64,000 bases of DNA from Micrasema longulum (Eukaryota; Arthropoda; Insecta; Trichoptera; Brachycentridae), in assembly GCA_022494885.1 (NCBI GenBank), contig JAGVSM010002848.1:62001-126000 (forward strand), in the 5' to 3' direction. How positions within the stretch are numbered: position 1 is the first letter of the stretch; every line of letters starts with the position of its first letter. Positions 21,339 to 30,978 of the stretch are shown here, in pieces. The notes beneath the pieces were generated by a model that did not search any database, was not told the DNA's origin, and was given only the letters and a program-made list of their open reading frames with translations. The position numbers were made by a program, and so were the translations under genes.

Positions 21339-21668
21339 GCATATTACAACAGCGACGGAGAACATTTTGGAGAAGGAAATATCGAAGTCAAGGCATTCAG
21401 TGAGATAAATCTCACCCACGCCAATAAAGACTTCAGCTCTTTAACTTCACAAAAATCAACAGATGAAAGAATTAAAGAAATATGGATGTTTAAACATAGG
21501 CTAAATTGTGAATGTTACACAGTTTGTAAATGCCTAGACATCTTTATTTTCTTCGCTGAAGTGTTCTTCATATCTGTTATAATAAATATGCTTATCCGAA
21601 AAACTCCCTAGGCGTCCAGGGGATGAAATCCGGTATTTATCTACAAACATTTTGACATATTGTTGACA
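21339..21668. mobile_element. FB-C copy
   Basis: AGCATATTACAACAGCGACG, CAATAAAGACTTCAGCTC, TGTGAATGTTACACAG and a right end AAACTCCCTAGGCGTCCAGG to CTACAAACATTTTGACATAT. One arm is partly deleted. Confidence 0.65.
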
Positions 21669-21698
21669 GCTAAAGTAAATGAAATAATTCCTTTTTTT

Positions 21699-22136
21699 CA
21701 TCATCATCATCATTCCCTTTCCGCACCTAATGGTACATAGGGCACTGAATTGGCACACTAATCGCAGCGTATCTTAATCATTTTTGTTGCATGAAGGTAA
21801 GATGATCAGTCTCACGCTTCAGGTACCAGTCCAGGGACTATGAAATATTTTTAGTGTAAAAACACCCCCCTTTTTTTTTTACAAAATGAAATATTAGCGT
21901 TCTTACAATTAACACAAATATTTCCATTTTCGGTGGCCATTTTCAACGAGTTGTAATTAACTCACTATTAGAAAATGGAAATCAAGTTGGGGTAGGGTGG
22001 GGTTTGAACCTTGGGCCTCTGGCCCGTGAGTCCACAACACTAGCCGCGGAACCACAACCCGAACCATGTCGGGAATCGAACCCAAGACCTCTTGCATGGT
22101 AGGCAATCACGCTGACCATTACACCACGAGACCGAC
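21699..22136 (-). mobile_element. SINE-B interrupted by SINE-A
   Basis: Read on the minus strand: the tRNA-like head (22136-22063, GTCTCGTGGTGTAATGGTCA to GGGTTCGATTCCCGACATGG), then a foreign block, then the body from AAAACAC at about 21866 to the (ATG)n tail at 21699. The body contains AGTCCCTGGACTGGTACCTG and ATACGCTGCGATTAGTGTGC. The split position is between the head and the body start. The tRNA head is the best preserved in the window. Confidence 0.8.
21871..22061 (-). mobile_element. SINE-A nested in SINE-B
   Basis: A poly(T) at 21871-21880 (the minus-strand poly(A) tail), GAGTTGTAATTAACTCAC, GGAAATCAAGTTGGGGTAG and a tRNA-like head ending ACCACAACCC at 22060. Both flanks are SINE-B, so SINE-A is the younger insertion. 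Confidence 0.85.
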
Positions 22137-22154
22137 AATAAAAAAAATGTATAG

Positions 22155-22317
22155 TAAAAAAAAATATTAACGTTTTTATGATTTACCTAAATATTTTCAA
22201 AGAGTTGTAAATAACTCACTATAAGAAAATGGTAATCAAGTTGTGGTAGAGTGGTGTTCAAACCTTGGACCTTTGATTCGTAAGTCCGCTACACTAGCCC
22301 CGTGGCCACGACCCGGT
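22155..22317 (-). mobile_element. SINE-A copy
   Basis: AAAGAGTTGTAAATAACTCA, GGTAATCAAGTTGTGGTAGA and the head CGCTACACTAGCCCCGTGGC are the reverse complement of SINE-A. Confidence 0.75.
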
Positions 22318-22429
22318 TCAAAGTTAACTAGGCTTGATTAGTCATAAAAGCTAATAAAAATAACAATTAATTGCTGAATAAATTAATATATGATATCTCA
22401 ATTGAACCATAGAAACCTCAATAGAAATT

Positions 22430-22612
22430 GAATCGAGATGAGGTCCCGTGGCTACTGTTACGAACTTTCGGATCAGAGGTCGAGGTTCGAACCCCAACTT
22501 GATTTCCATTTTCTAATACTGAGTTATTTACAACTCGTTGAAAATGATAAGCAATATTGAAATATTTGGGTAAATTATAAGTACACTAGTTTTTCTTAGA
22601 AGAAAAAGATAC
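22430..22612 (+). mobile_element. SINE-A copy
   Basis: Head GAGGTCCCGTGGCTACTG with GGTTCGAACCCCAAC, body CATTTTCTAATACTGAGTTA and TTTACAACTCGTTG, tail TTTGGGTAAATTATAAG. It lies head to head with the minus copy at 22155-22317. Confidence 0.75.
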
Positions 22613-22659
22613 GGCCATTTTTTAGAAAGGAATAATTATTGTAGGATTTTATATTTTAT

Positions 22660-23560
22660 CATATTACATACATTTTTTTTGTAAACTTCGCCCAACTAAC
22701 AACGGTACACACCCCGTTCCCAAGCTAGGCAATTACATTTCAATATATAATATGAATTAAAAAGTTAAAAGAAAGAACAGACAAATAAAATATAAACTTA
22801 CTAGTTTACGCATATTGATACATATACACACATATATATATATATATAAATATACATATACATGCACAAATACATACATATATATATATATCCGGAGATA
22901 CATATACATGCACAAATACATACGTACATATATATAACGGAGTCCTGGTCCCGTCCCTGATGTATGGGAGCGAAGTATGGACTTGGAAAAACAGGGATGA
23001 AAGTAGGCTGAATGCTGTCGAAATGCGATCTCTCAGGCAAATGTGTGGTAAAACTATGTACGATAGATGCACAAATGTTGAGATCCGTACATTATGTAAG
23101 GCTGAGACCAGCATTATCGACAAAATCAAGAAAGGAGCTTTGCGCTGGTTTGGACATGTGGAACGAATGGACAGCGAGAGAACGGCTAAGAATATTTACA
23201 ATGCGAATGTTGATGGATGCAGAAATAGAGGAAGACCGAGAAAGACATGGCATGACCAAATCCAACAAATACTTAAAGATGGACATGTCAAAAGTCGGAA
23301 TAATCGGCGCGCGTGCATGAGAAGATGTATGAATGTAGAGAAAGCGCGATCTGTATGCAAAGATAGAGTGTTGTGGCGTTCTATCCTCTCTGCCTACCCT
23401 TACGGGGAAACGGCGTGATGGTTTGTTTGTTTGTTTGTTTGTTTGTATACGTACACATATATATAGTAACATACACAAATACATACACTTACACAAATAC
23501 ATATACCCATGCGCATACACATGCATACTTATAGTTATTAGTTTAAACGAATTAATATTC
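22660..23560 (-). mobile_element. Rep-D copy interrupted by an RTE fragment
   Basis: The reverse complement of Rep-D: GTTCCCAAGCTAGGCAATTA at 22715-22735, AAACTTACTAGTTTACG, then a CATATA/ACATAC microsatellite that resumes after 23447 and ends near ATACCCATGCGCATACACA. The RTE block 22937-23446 sits within the microsatellite. Confidence 0.65.
22937..23446 (+). pseudogene. RTE-like LINE C-terminal fragment with (GTTT)n tail
   Basis: A 160-codon open frame (about 22940-23418) reads SLMYGSEVWTWKNRDESRLN, EMRSLRQMCGKTMYDRCTN, GALRWFGHVERMDSERTAKN, RNRGRPRKTWHDQIQQILKD and ends RSILSAYPYGETA. 'YGSE.W', 'RWFGHVERM' and 'GRPRKTW' are hallmark boxes of the RTE-type LINE C-terminus. The frame is intact to the stop and followed by a (GTTT)n tail, so this is a 5'-truncated but fairly young insertion. 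Flanking TACGTACATATATATA (22921-22936) and TACGTACACATATATATA (23448-23465) may be its target duplication. Confidence 0.85.
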
Positions 23561-23574
23561 ATTTATAATATTTC

Positions 23575-24165
23575 GAGCACATCAAAATATTTGTAGACAA
23601 GGGTTAAATTCACTCCCTTGGGAGTTATTTAATATTTAGATTTGTTCCAACAGAGAGGAAAATCATTTTTGTTGCCTAGTAGGTGAATTAATTCAGCCAG
23701 GATTATTTCACCCACATCAATAAAAGTTTTAGGTAATTCTTATTCACAAAGATAAACAGATGGAAGAATGTAAGGAATAAAATTTTTTAAATTTATTTCA
23801 ACAGAGAGAGAAAACATTTTTGAGAAGGGAATATGGAAGTCTAGGCATTTACAGGGCTTATGACCTGTCATTGGCTGGTTTAAGTGGCCACTTTACGCAC
23901 TGTGTAACATTCACCATTCTACCCATGTGTGAACATCCACATTTCCTCAACTCTTCCATCTGTTGACTTTTGTGAAGTAAAAGAGCTGAAACCTTTATCA
24001 CGTTAGTGAGATTCATCCGGCTGAACCAAATCACCCACTAGGCAACGCCTGAATTCCCTTCTCAAAAATGTTTTCCCTCTCTGTTGAAATAAATTTAAAT
24101 ATGAATAACTCCCTAGGGAGGAAATCCAGCCAGTCTGCTAGCATTTGGACATACTCAAACATCGT
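23575..24165. mobile_element. FB-C foldback, long copy
   Basis: Left arm: AAATATTTGTAGACAAGGG, TCACTCCCTTGGGAG, AACAGAGAGGAAAATCATTT. Right arm: CAAAAATGTTTTCCCTCTCT, AACTCCCTAGGGAGG, TTTGGACATACTCAAACATC. The interior carries a second AACAGAGAGAGAAAACATTT unit and the core TATGACCTGTCATTGGCTGG, so the left side may be duplicated. Confidence 0.7.
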
Positions 24166-24169
24166 TGAA

Positions 24170-24305
24170 TAAAGATGTTTTACAAAGGCAGAATGGTGTG
24201 TAAAGTGGCTACTTAAAGCTGCCTACGACAGGTAATAAGCCCTGTAATTGCCTAGACTTCTATATTACTTTATCTAAAATGTTCTTCATCTCTGTTGTAA
24301 TAAAT
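24170..24305. repeat. FB-C right-arm fragment
   Basis: GGCAGAATGGTGTGTAAAGT, GACAGGTAATAAGCCCTGT and AAATGTTCTTCATCTCTGTT follow directly after the copy at 23575-24165. Confidence 0.55.
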
Positions 24306-24780
24306 TAATCGTAATTTTATGTGTTTTTCGCTTGCGTGACATTTGTAAATCCAATCTACGTTTTGTTTTATTTTTAACGGGTATTTGTTCTGATATTAGG
24401 CGGATAATTACGTCACAATTTTGTTACTTAATGAGATTAATATCAAACTTAAATTACCATGAAATGTTTATTGGAGTAATGTGGGCAATTTCGTTTCACA
24501 AACCGGTGTAAATTATGTTATTCCTAATATATAACTTTGTAAATAACTAAATTATTTATGTGTGTCTCGGGCAAAGACACTCATTTTTCAAAGCTCCAAA
24601 ACTGTTCAATGCATTATTTCATAGGGACAATATTATGGAGATTAATTATTTGAATTTGTATCGATAAAAATTTTTGTTTAAATTATTTATTAAAAAAGAA
24701 GCTATCCAAAGCTTTTTTAATGAATAATATACAGTAGCATGTACTTTTACTATAGTTTTCTTATATTTATTGACAAAAAA
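24306..24780. other. AT-rich intergenic sequence
   Basis: No gene or repeat recognised. Confidence 0.3.
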
Positions 24781-24876
24781 ATTCTAATATTATCTTTAAT
24801 ATTTAAAGCATTAACTTTGTGGTACAACATTTTAATATTATGTTAATAAAATTTGTATAAAACCACTCACCGACTT

Positions 24877-24921
24877 ATCTGTCTACCGGTTTCGAGACGT
24901 AACCCGTCTCTTCGTCAGGAC
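24877..24921 (-). ncRNA. Hammerhead-ribozyme-like motif, left arm
   Basis: The reverse complement of the right-arm motif: it reads CCTGACGAAGAGACGG, GTTACGTCTCGAAACCGG and TAGAC on the minus strand. Same strengths and the same extra A as at 25391-25435. Confidence 0.45.
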
Positions 24922-25390
24922 AACAACACTACACCAACATGCAAATACCACTACACACCCTCACCATAGTAGATTTGCAAAAATATAAAATCGACATTCA
25001 GGTTAGACACATGCTTCACTACGCCACCACCGAGGGTTAATGACTTATGAAGCTAATATTTCAAAAGGATTAACAATCGGAAAAGGAGGAAAAAGGGAGG
25101 GGGAGGGTAGAGTGACCATTACAATGAAATATCGAATAATGGACTATATTGGAAAGTTACTTGATTATTAATTAATGGGACATTATTTTTCAAAGCCTTC
25201 TTTATGTAAAAAATCTCCCTTTTTCCTCCTTTTCCGATTGTTAATCCTTTTGAAATATTAGCTTCATAAGTCATTAACCCTCGGTGGTGGCGTAGTGAAG
25301 CATGTGTCTAACCTGCATGTCGATTTTATATTTTTGCAAATCTACTATGGTGAAGGTGTGTAGTGGCATTAGCATGTTGGTGTAGTGTTG

Positions 25391-25435
25391 TTGTCCTGAC
25401 GAAGAGACGGGTTACGTCTCGAAACCGGTAGACAG
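25391..25435 (+). ncRNA. Hammerhead-ribozyme-like motif, right arm
   Basis: CTGACGA (25396-25402) and GAAA (25421-25424) match the conserved hammerhead core. Between them GAGACG and CGTCTC form a 6-bp stem II with loop GGTTA. ACC-GGT gives a minimal stem III followed by A as cleavage-site base. TGTC before the core pairs with GACA after it (stem I). One unpaired A (25403) precedes stem II, which may weaken activity. Minimal type-I hammerheads with a tiny stem III are known from Penelope-like elements. Confidence 0.5.
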
Positions 25436-25539
25436 ATAAGTCGGTGAGTGGTTTTATACAAATTTTATTAACATAATATTCTAATATTATCTCTTATTTT
25501 TTTATATCTATCGTATTCTTCCAGTAGCGTATATTTAAA

Positions 25540-25690
25540 TTTAGAATAAAATATAAACCCACTCACAGGCCTGGCCTTTGTGGGTTTTTTTTTGTTTGTT
25601 TATGTAATAGTGTAATTAGTATTTGGAGCTTATGTATACCTATTGTAAAATGCAATGATAAAAATATTTGAAAAAATATATACTAAATGA
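25540..25690 (+). repeat. Tail-G 3' end with hairpin
   Basis: CCCAC(TCAC)AGGC-CTG-GCCTTTGTGGG at 25558-25584 forms a stem-loop followed by poly(T). The same hairpin with a different loop occurs at 36174-36200 and 61740-61766. Confidence 0.55.
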
Positions 25691-26325
25691 GGCGTGTCAA
25701 AACAAAGACGGCATTCCCTACTTCTTTTCGTTTCAAGTACCATTCAATGAATATTCTTTGGTTGTTTTCCATAGAGAAAGGATAATTTATTATTTTAATT
25801 AACACGTCTGTGGCATTTAGGTAACAAGGAATAAATCACTATTATTTTATTGTGCGAGGGAACCCAAAAGATTTTTTATTGAATTCTTTAACATCCAATT
25901 TATGGTGCAATCTTAGAAAAAACTTTAAATACGTAAAATTAACTCTTAAAAAACTGTGTTAAATATAATTCATTTGTGCTCGGTGATGTAACATCGTGTT
26001 ACCACAAGCAAAATACTATTCTAAAGTTCCAATATTTAAAAAAAAACATGGAGACATACTGTTTAATAATTATTTTTCTATTTTATTTTATTTGGTAAAT
26101 CAACAGTTCGACATTCATATTTATAGTAAACAAACATATATAGTGTATAAACTCAGAACTTATAATAGATTTCCACAAAGTATACAAAGTTAGCAAAGGA
26201 AATATATTACATATCAAATAAATACATTTAAGTTTATACATATAAAAATGTTATTTTCATGAACTCGTAAATATTTTTCAATAATCAAAGAACTTTTTAA
26301 TATTTTTTTTAAGAACAGTTAGTTA
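25691..26325. other. AT-rich sequence with an unassigned short frame
   Basis: A 65-codon plus frame at 25996-26193 ends VYKLRTYNRFPQSIQS, which weakly recalls the 'YN.LP..I' box of LINE C-termini. The evidence is too thin to call it. Confidence 0.25.
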
Positions 26326-26329
26326 TTGT

Positions 26330-26600
26330 AAATTGGGCGGGATTAGGACAAAAATGCTTGAAGAGAGGATAAGGAGGGGAAGGGAGATGTACATATTTAT
26401 TATTATAATGTCTACTAAGTTACATAATGCATTTTTAGTGTAAATTTTAAATCTGACAGAGTGATGTTTGTGTAATCTATATATTTAAATTTTGTGTTGT
26501 ACACTGAAAAAGTCCTACGAAAAAAAGCATTTTTGACATATGATGTTTTACTTATTAGTACATGAAACAGGTGGTACAGTCTACAAATCTTGGCTGGCAC
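26330..26600 (-). pseudogene. Jockey-like LINE extreme C-terminus
   Basis: The minus frame 26600-26415 reads CRLYHLFHVLISKTSYVKNA, FFRRTFSVYNTKFKYIDYTN and ITLSDLKFTL before a stop. The pattern 'FHVP..+T.Y..N.FF.R....YN......D......L..FK' is the C-terminal signature of Jockey-like elements. An AT-rich 3' UTR follows toward 26330. Confidence 0.55.
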
Positions 26601-26849
26601 TTGTATTGTTATTAAAATAAGTAGTTCTATAATTTATAAAAATAAACATATGATTTAGCTCTGTTATATCAACAAAAAAAACATAAATACGCCGTGTTTT
26701 TACATGCGTGCGTCCTCCATTATTGTTTCTGTCTTCCTTGTTATGAGTGCTATCTTCGCGCTCTCTCTTATACAGGTGTATCGCTGTTTTGGCGTCACAT
26801 TCATCCTTCGCATAGCAAGGTTAAATATGTTTGTATTTAAATCCAGGAA

Positions 26850-27415
26850 GTCTTGGGCCAGAAAGCAGGGCGTAATGCATCTGGTCAGCACCATGCGAAG
26901 AAACTGATAAAAGGGTACTCGCAAAGGTTTACCTTCGACCTAATAAAGCTCAGCCAAAATCAAGTGCGGGTTATCACAAGAACCCTCACAGGGCACTGCA
27001 GATACAAACACCTTGCTAGAACGAACCTTTCCTAAACTTTTAGATGTAGGTTCTGCAGTACAGATGAGGAAACACCTTTGCACATTATATGTGAATGTGA
27101 TGTTTTAAATTATAAAATGAGCCTCATCCTTGGGGGACCACTGGTTAATCCTGAGGATGTTAAAGAGCTCGTCCCCTACCTGATAGCCCGATACTTTACG
27201 GATCTGGGCTTGGAGCGGGAGATTTAGCAAAATGTAAGCGCTCCCCTTCCACACAGTAGCCAGGCTCTTTATAGACCTGGGCTTTGAGGGTAACATTTAT
27301 TCACGGGGACCCGTCACAAAAGATCTTCACAGGTCGCAGTGACGTCAAGAGCTTGCATGGCACTGACCCCACCACTAAAAATAAGAATAAGAGTGAAATA
27401 AAATAAAATAAATAA
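26850..27415 (+). pseudogene. LINE RNase H-downstream domain (I/R1-like) and 3' end
   Basis: The plus strand reads AKKLIKGYSQRFTFDLIKLS, QNQVRVITRTLTGHCRYKHL, then after a stop CRFCSTDEETPLHIICECDV and LVPYLIARYFTDLGLERE. 'LS+.Q.R..T..LTGHC...+H' and C-x2-C-x8-H-x3-C-type spacing are the conserved zinc-knuckle-like domain after RNase H in I/R1-like non-LTR elements. The 3' end reads GACCCGTCACAAAAGATCTT and ends in AAATAAAATAAAATAAATAAAA at about 27415. An in-frame stop (NLS*TF) shows decay. Confidence 0.75.
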
Positions 27416-27535
27416 AACAACTTTGTTTTTAATCACTAAAATTTGTAGTTAAAAACAAAGCTGTTTTTTTTATTTTATTATAATGAATAACCACAAAGTA
27501 AGTGATTCAAATATAAACTTTATATAAGAATAAAA
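27416..27535 (+). repeat. PLE-2 terminal segment
   Basis: ACAACTTTGTTTTTAA and its complement TTAAAAACAAAGCTGTT form a 17-bp stem. It is followed by TTTATTATAATGAATAACC and ACAAAGTAAGTGATTCAAAT, which also occur at 54010-54050 and 62225-62280. Confidence 0.55.
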
Positions 27536-28125
27536 GTGTTTGCTGCCCTCAGGTAAAATGTCAAAAAAATCTTCTAAATTTATATTTTACATCCACCCTC
27601 AAAGGAACCAAACACAAAGAGGCTGACTTTTCTCCACTCGATTTTTTTATTCAGGATTTTAACCTTAAAGCCGCCATCGAGTTGAAAACACTGGTCCAGG
27701 GTTCTGGTTCGATTTCACACACCGAACTGTATTCTTTATCTGCCTGGGCACAGAAATTACGCTTGATTTACTTTAGAAAAATATTTTATCTTACATTTCT
27801 CATCGGGGCGTAGTAAAAGCTCTCTTTCGGAAGGAAAGTTGAATTTAATATGACACTAGCCAGACCGTGTGATTTAGTTGCAATACCATTAATATATCGC
27901 TACATAAAGCTCTAATGTCTCTCCGGGGGAAGGCCATGTGGCGATATAAAAGGACATTGAACCGGCTACATAGGTGGATCTGAACAAACAGATCCTATAA
28001 ACACTTATCATTGAGAGTATTGTATTGTTATCTTAATAAAAAAAATCGTCATTAATGTCATGTATACACAAGATTCAGATTTTTTTATTAGTTTGAAAAC
28101 ACCGTTTAAAATAAATATTTCATAT
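27536..28125. other. Unassigned sequence with a B-box-like motif
   Basis: GGTTCTGGTTCGATTTCACA at about 27700 recalls a SINE head B-box. 27900-28000 is moderately GC-rich. No ORF recognised. Confidence 0.3.
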
Positions 28126-28127
28126 AA

Positions 28128-28202
28128 ACCATGTCGGGAATCAAACCCGAGACCTCTTGCATCGTAGGCAAATGCCCTGACCATTACACCACGAAACTGA
28201 CA
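28128..28202 (-). repeat. SINE-B tRNA-like head
   Basis: ACCATGTCGGGAATCAAACC to TGACCATTACACCACGAAAC matches the SINE-B head at 22063-22136 in the same orientation, without a recognisable body. Confidence 0.7.
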
Positions 28203-28254
28203 TGATATATATTATTATTATATTATAGCACTAAAGCATTGATTTTTTTCTACA

Positions 28255-28430
28255 CAGTGTTACCATTGGCGTGTCTCTACTGTTTTGCCTTTTTAATAAA
28301 TTGTTTCTGGAAGCTAGGACCAATTATAATTAGTTATAATTTAAATTTAGCAATATTAGTAATTTATAACATATTTTTTAAATTTATAACATAAGCAAAT
28401 GCGCTGACCATTACACCACGAGGTCGACTA
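28255..28430 (-). repeat. Repeat shared with 57940-58075, plus a SINE-B head scrap
   Basis: TACCATTGGCGTGTCTCTAC, TGTTTTGCCTTTTTAATAAA and TTGTTTCTGGAAGCTAGGAC are the reverse complement of 58005-58075. At 28391-28428 GCGCTGACCATTACACCACG is the SINE-B head again. Confidence 0.55.
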
Positions 28431-29085
28431 AAATTTATATATTATTGTAGTTATTTCATTAATAAATAATTTCGCAAAGATTCAGAAGATATATTCTGAA
28501 AGACAATTTAATAATGAATAATCTTTCTCACTTCAATATTTGCTTAAAAAACGTTTTTTTTTAACACAAAAAAGTTAAATAACTGGACGTCATTTTGATT
28601 AATTTACACTGGAGTATTTTTGATGGAAAAAATAACCATTAAAATCTCTAGAAAAAATGTTGTAAGCTGTTTTTGTAGTCACAGAATATACTAGAGAGTC
28701 GATTGAAGGTATTTCCAATGTAAAAAATATATTTGAGATGATGAAAAAAAACCTGAAGTTTACATATTGTGTATACAGCTTACCCACAACATACCGCACA
28801 CCGCATCTGAGGGCATAAGTCTCCTTGGCGGTGCCCACATACACGGAAAATTTGCTCGTTGTCAAACGAGAAAAGCTGCTCGAAAGAGCTCTCTGAAATC
28901 TGGTAGCCTTAGCATCTTTGTGCTGAAAGAAAGTAATCCAGAAGTACATAATATGGCGCAGAAAGGGAATGATTATGAATAATTTTGTATGTATAAAAAT
29001 AAAAAAATTGTCGATCGTTTTGGTCATTGATCCTGGTTTGTAAGGAGATTGCCAGGTTTGTCTCGGACCTCAAGAGGTTAAACCC
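28431..29085. other. Unassigned, includes a 142-codon minus frame
   Basis: A minus frame at 28599-29027 (142 codons) and a 71-codon plus frame at 28767-28982 overlap. Neither shows a recognisable family. The central 28780-28915 part is GC-richer than its flanks. I regard them as remnants or chance frames. Confidence 0.25.
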
Positions 29086-29245
29086 TTTTGTGCATCTGAT
29101 GTTGCACGGGGCACTGCATTGTTGAATCAAATACATCATATCTCGAACATCTGTTACAGGAATGTAAGGTGATTAGTATTACGCTTTGGGCATCCGTCCA
29201 GGTATAATGAAATACTTCAGTGAAAGCACTCAAAAGACCAAGAAT
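29086..29245 (-). repeat. SINE-B-like body, diverged subfamily
   Basis: TTGTGCATCTGATGTTGCAC, GGGGCACTGCATTGTTGAAT, CAGGAATGTAAGGTGATTAG and GGTATAATGAAATACTTCAG follow the SINE-B body in reverse. It shares the 'GGTGATTAG' variant with 12072-12180. Confidence 0.5.
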
Positions 29246-29900
29246 TTTCTTATCGGGTTCTTTCATAAATTGTTAAAAATTAAGCACCTTTTTTTTTATT
29301 TCACTTTCATTAACCGTGATTTTGATTTAATTTAACTCTACTGCTTTCACTGCGTCTTTCACTGTGAATTTGGGAAAGTATTTTGAAAAATTATGCAAGA
29401 TATTGTCATTCTTCCGAATGACCAAATTGCAATTACACGATCAACGAATTGATTAATTTAATATTTCCGTGGAAGCTCTCCCCCCACATACCTGAAAACC
29501 GTTTTAAAGACTTACACTAAAAAGCAATATTGTTTGGTGATAAACTAGTGACGCTTTAAAATATTATAATTAGAACTGTTTCTTGTAAATAATGATTATA
29601 TGGAATTTACAACTTACCCAATAGTTTCGTTCTACGGGATAAGCGTGTAAAAATAAAAATTTTAACTAGCATATTTATTATAAACTTAATTGAGTATGAC
29701 AAAGGAAAAATACAGTAAAATGAAATCTGAAATATTGGCTGTATCTGTATATGTATGTCGTGTTGAGACAACCGAAACCAGCGCTGGACGAAAAGAGTTT
29801 GAATTTAGTTTCGCAGTTGCCGGTGACGTGTTGCGTTGCTGCGTTGACAGGCCTGGCACCTGGTGTTGCAAGTGCCCATACCACCTCCGAAAACATAAAA
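29246..29900. other. Intergenic sequence, nothing recognised
   Basis: Short open frames overlap on both strands at 29678-29967, where composition is more balanced. No family resemblance. Confidence 0.3.
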
Positions 29901-29904
29901 CATA

Positions 29905-29995
29905 AAACATGTCAACCATCCCAGAAATCAAACCCGTTACGTCGAGCATGGTAAGCAAACGCGTCAATCACTACACTACGAGGCGGACTTTTATA
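29905..29995 (-). repeat. SINE-B-like tRNA head, diverged
   Basis: CATCCCAGAAATCAAACCCG, GAGCATGGTAAGCAAACGCG and TCACTACACTACGAGGC resemble the SINE-B head in reverse with several substitutions. Confidence 0.55.
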
Positions 29996-30114
29996 ATAGT
30001 ATCACCATTTGTGCACATATCGTACATAGATGCATTTACCACACATTCATCGCGTAATCGTATTTTTTTCATGTAAAAAAAAACAAAATATTTAGACCCC
30101 TGTATTTAATAGCC

Positions 30115-30720
30115 TGGCGTGTCATGTACAAGGCTAAGGTACTCGGAAAAATTCATTATTGTTTATCTTGTAAGTAGGATGTTTGATCACTGATTTTGGT
30201 TTATTACTTTTATGAGTCCAATCACCATTGTTGCAAAGTCTAAGAACAATGGCGCGTGATAACTACTTTTAACGATAATGTGAATATCTGTTAAGGATAT
30301 CCCATCTTTCCTGCATTCTGCTTCAAGATTATGGCGTTGTAAACTAAAAAATGGACATTGAAATAACAGACGTTCAAAACCCTATGAAGAAATATCATCG
30401 CATGGACAATAGTCATCATTCCTTAATTTAAAACTATGTAGGTAACTTCTCATAGCTTCGGGTCCGGTAAAGATTTGGGTCGTTTCGAAAGTACTTTAGT
30501 GATGACGACGGAAGTTTGCTGCATCAGCCAGTGTTAGGAAAAACATATTAGTGATTTGAGCGTCATCGTATCGACTAATTAACTGTTAAAGTTTTCATAA
30601 ATTTCAATGACAACTATGTAAAAGTTTATAATTCCCACGTTTCGTCGCAGGGGGTTGAGTGTATAATTTATCGATGTAATAGATTGAAACATGTGTCAGC
30701 AAATTGAGCCCATTATGTTT
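30115..30720 (-). pseudogene. LINE post-RNase H domain (I/Jockey-like)
   Basis: The minus strand reads ISRYDDAQITNMFFLTLADA, then TQIFTGPEAMRSYLHSFKLR, NDDYCPCDD, GFERLLFQCPFFSLQRHNLE and AECRKDGISLT. 'FTGHG.+.SYL+.F.L....C.C......+HLL..CP....R..L' is the conserved C-terminal Cys/His domain that follows RNase H. Several stops and frame changes are present. Upstream (30600-30720) another frame gives MLTHVSIYYIDK, the likely junction to the lost RNase H. Confidence 0.65.
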
Positions 30721-30978
30721 CATTTTAAAACTGTGGAGAAAATATACACGTCATTCCTTTTATATGATTAAAGTACATTTTCATATTAAAATACCAGAGC
30801 ACTTTATTATTTTAAAGATAAATAATATATCAAATAGATGTCGCTAGTTTTCTTCATCCAATTCTCTATAGTGAGCCAACACGTATGCGAATATAATAAT
30901 ACTCAAAGCAAGCGAATAAAAAAAATCCATACGTGAATATGAATGTTGACTACCTGTAGGCAGAATCGTGAATTAACA

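Larger units (their letters stand above)
24796..25477. mobile_element. PLE-1 foldback element with 15-bp target duplication
   Basis: ATTCTAATATTATCT occurs exactly at 24781-24795 and 25478-25492, bracketing 682 bp. Within it two arms of about 266 bp (24834-25099 and 25214-25480) are nearly complementary, each carrying the hammerhead-like block described at 25391-25435. A 38-bp extra piece lies between the left duplication and the left arm. Inverted terminal repeats, a variable target duplication and a short one-sided tail fit a Penelope-like element derivative. No RT or GIY-YIG coding sequence remains. A simple foldback transposon is the alternative. Confidence 0.75.

Noticed and set aside
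22063..22136. Functional tRNA gene
   Set aside because: The B-box and A-box are good, but no acceptor stem closes and the unit continues into the SINE-B body.
22801..23129. Minus-strand frames over the microsatellite and RTE
   Set aside because: Antisense shadows of the RTE frame at 22940-23418 and of the CATATA repeat.
23092..23562. 156-codon minus frame
   Set aside because: It lies antisense to the RTE C-terminus, whose YGSEVW and GRPRKTW boxes identify the true strand.
24796..25477. LTR retrotransposon solo LTR
   Set aside because: Ends are not TG...CA, the repeats are inverted rather than direct, and the 15-bp duplication is too long for an LTR integrase.
28599..29027. 142-codon minus-strand open frame as a host gene
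   Set aside because: No recognisable domain, Phe/Ile/Tyr-rich low-complexity ends, and an overlapping frame on the other strand; no splice or promoter context.
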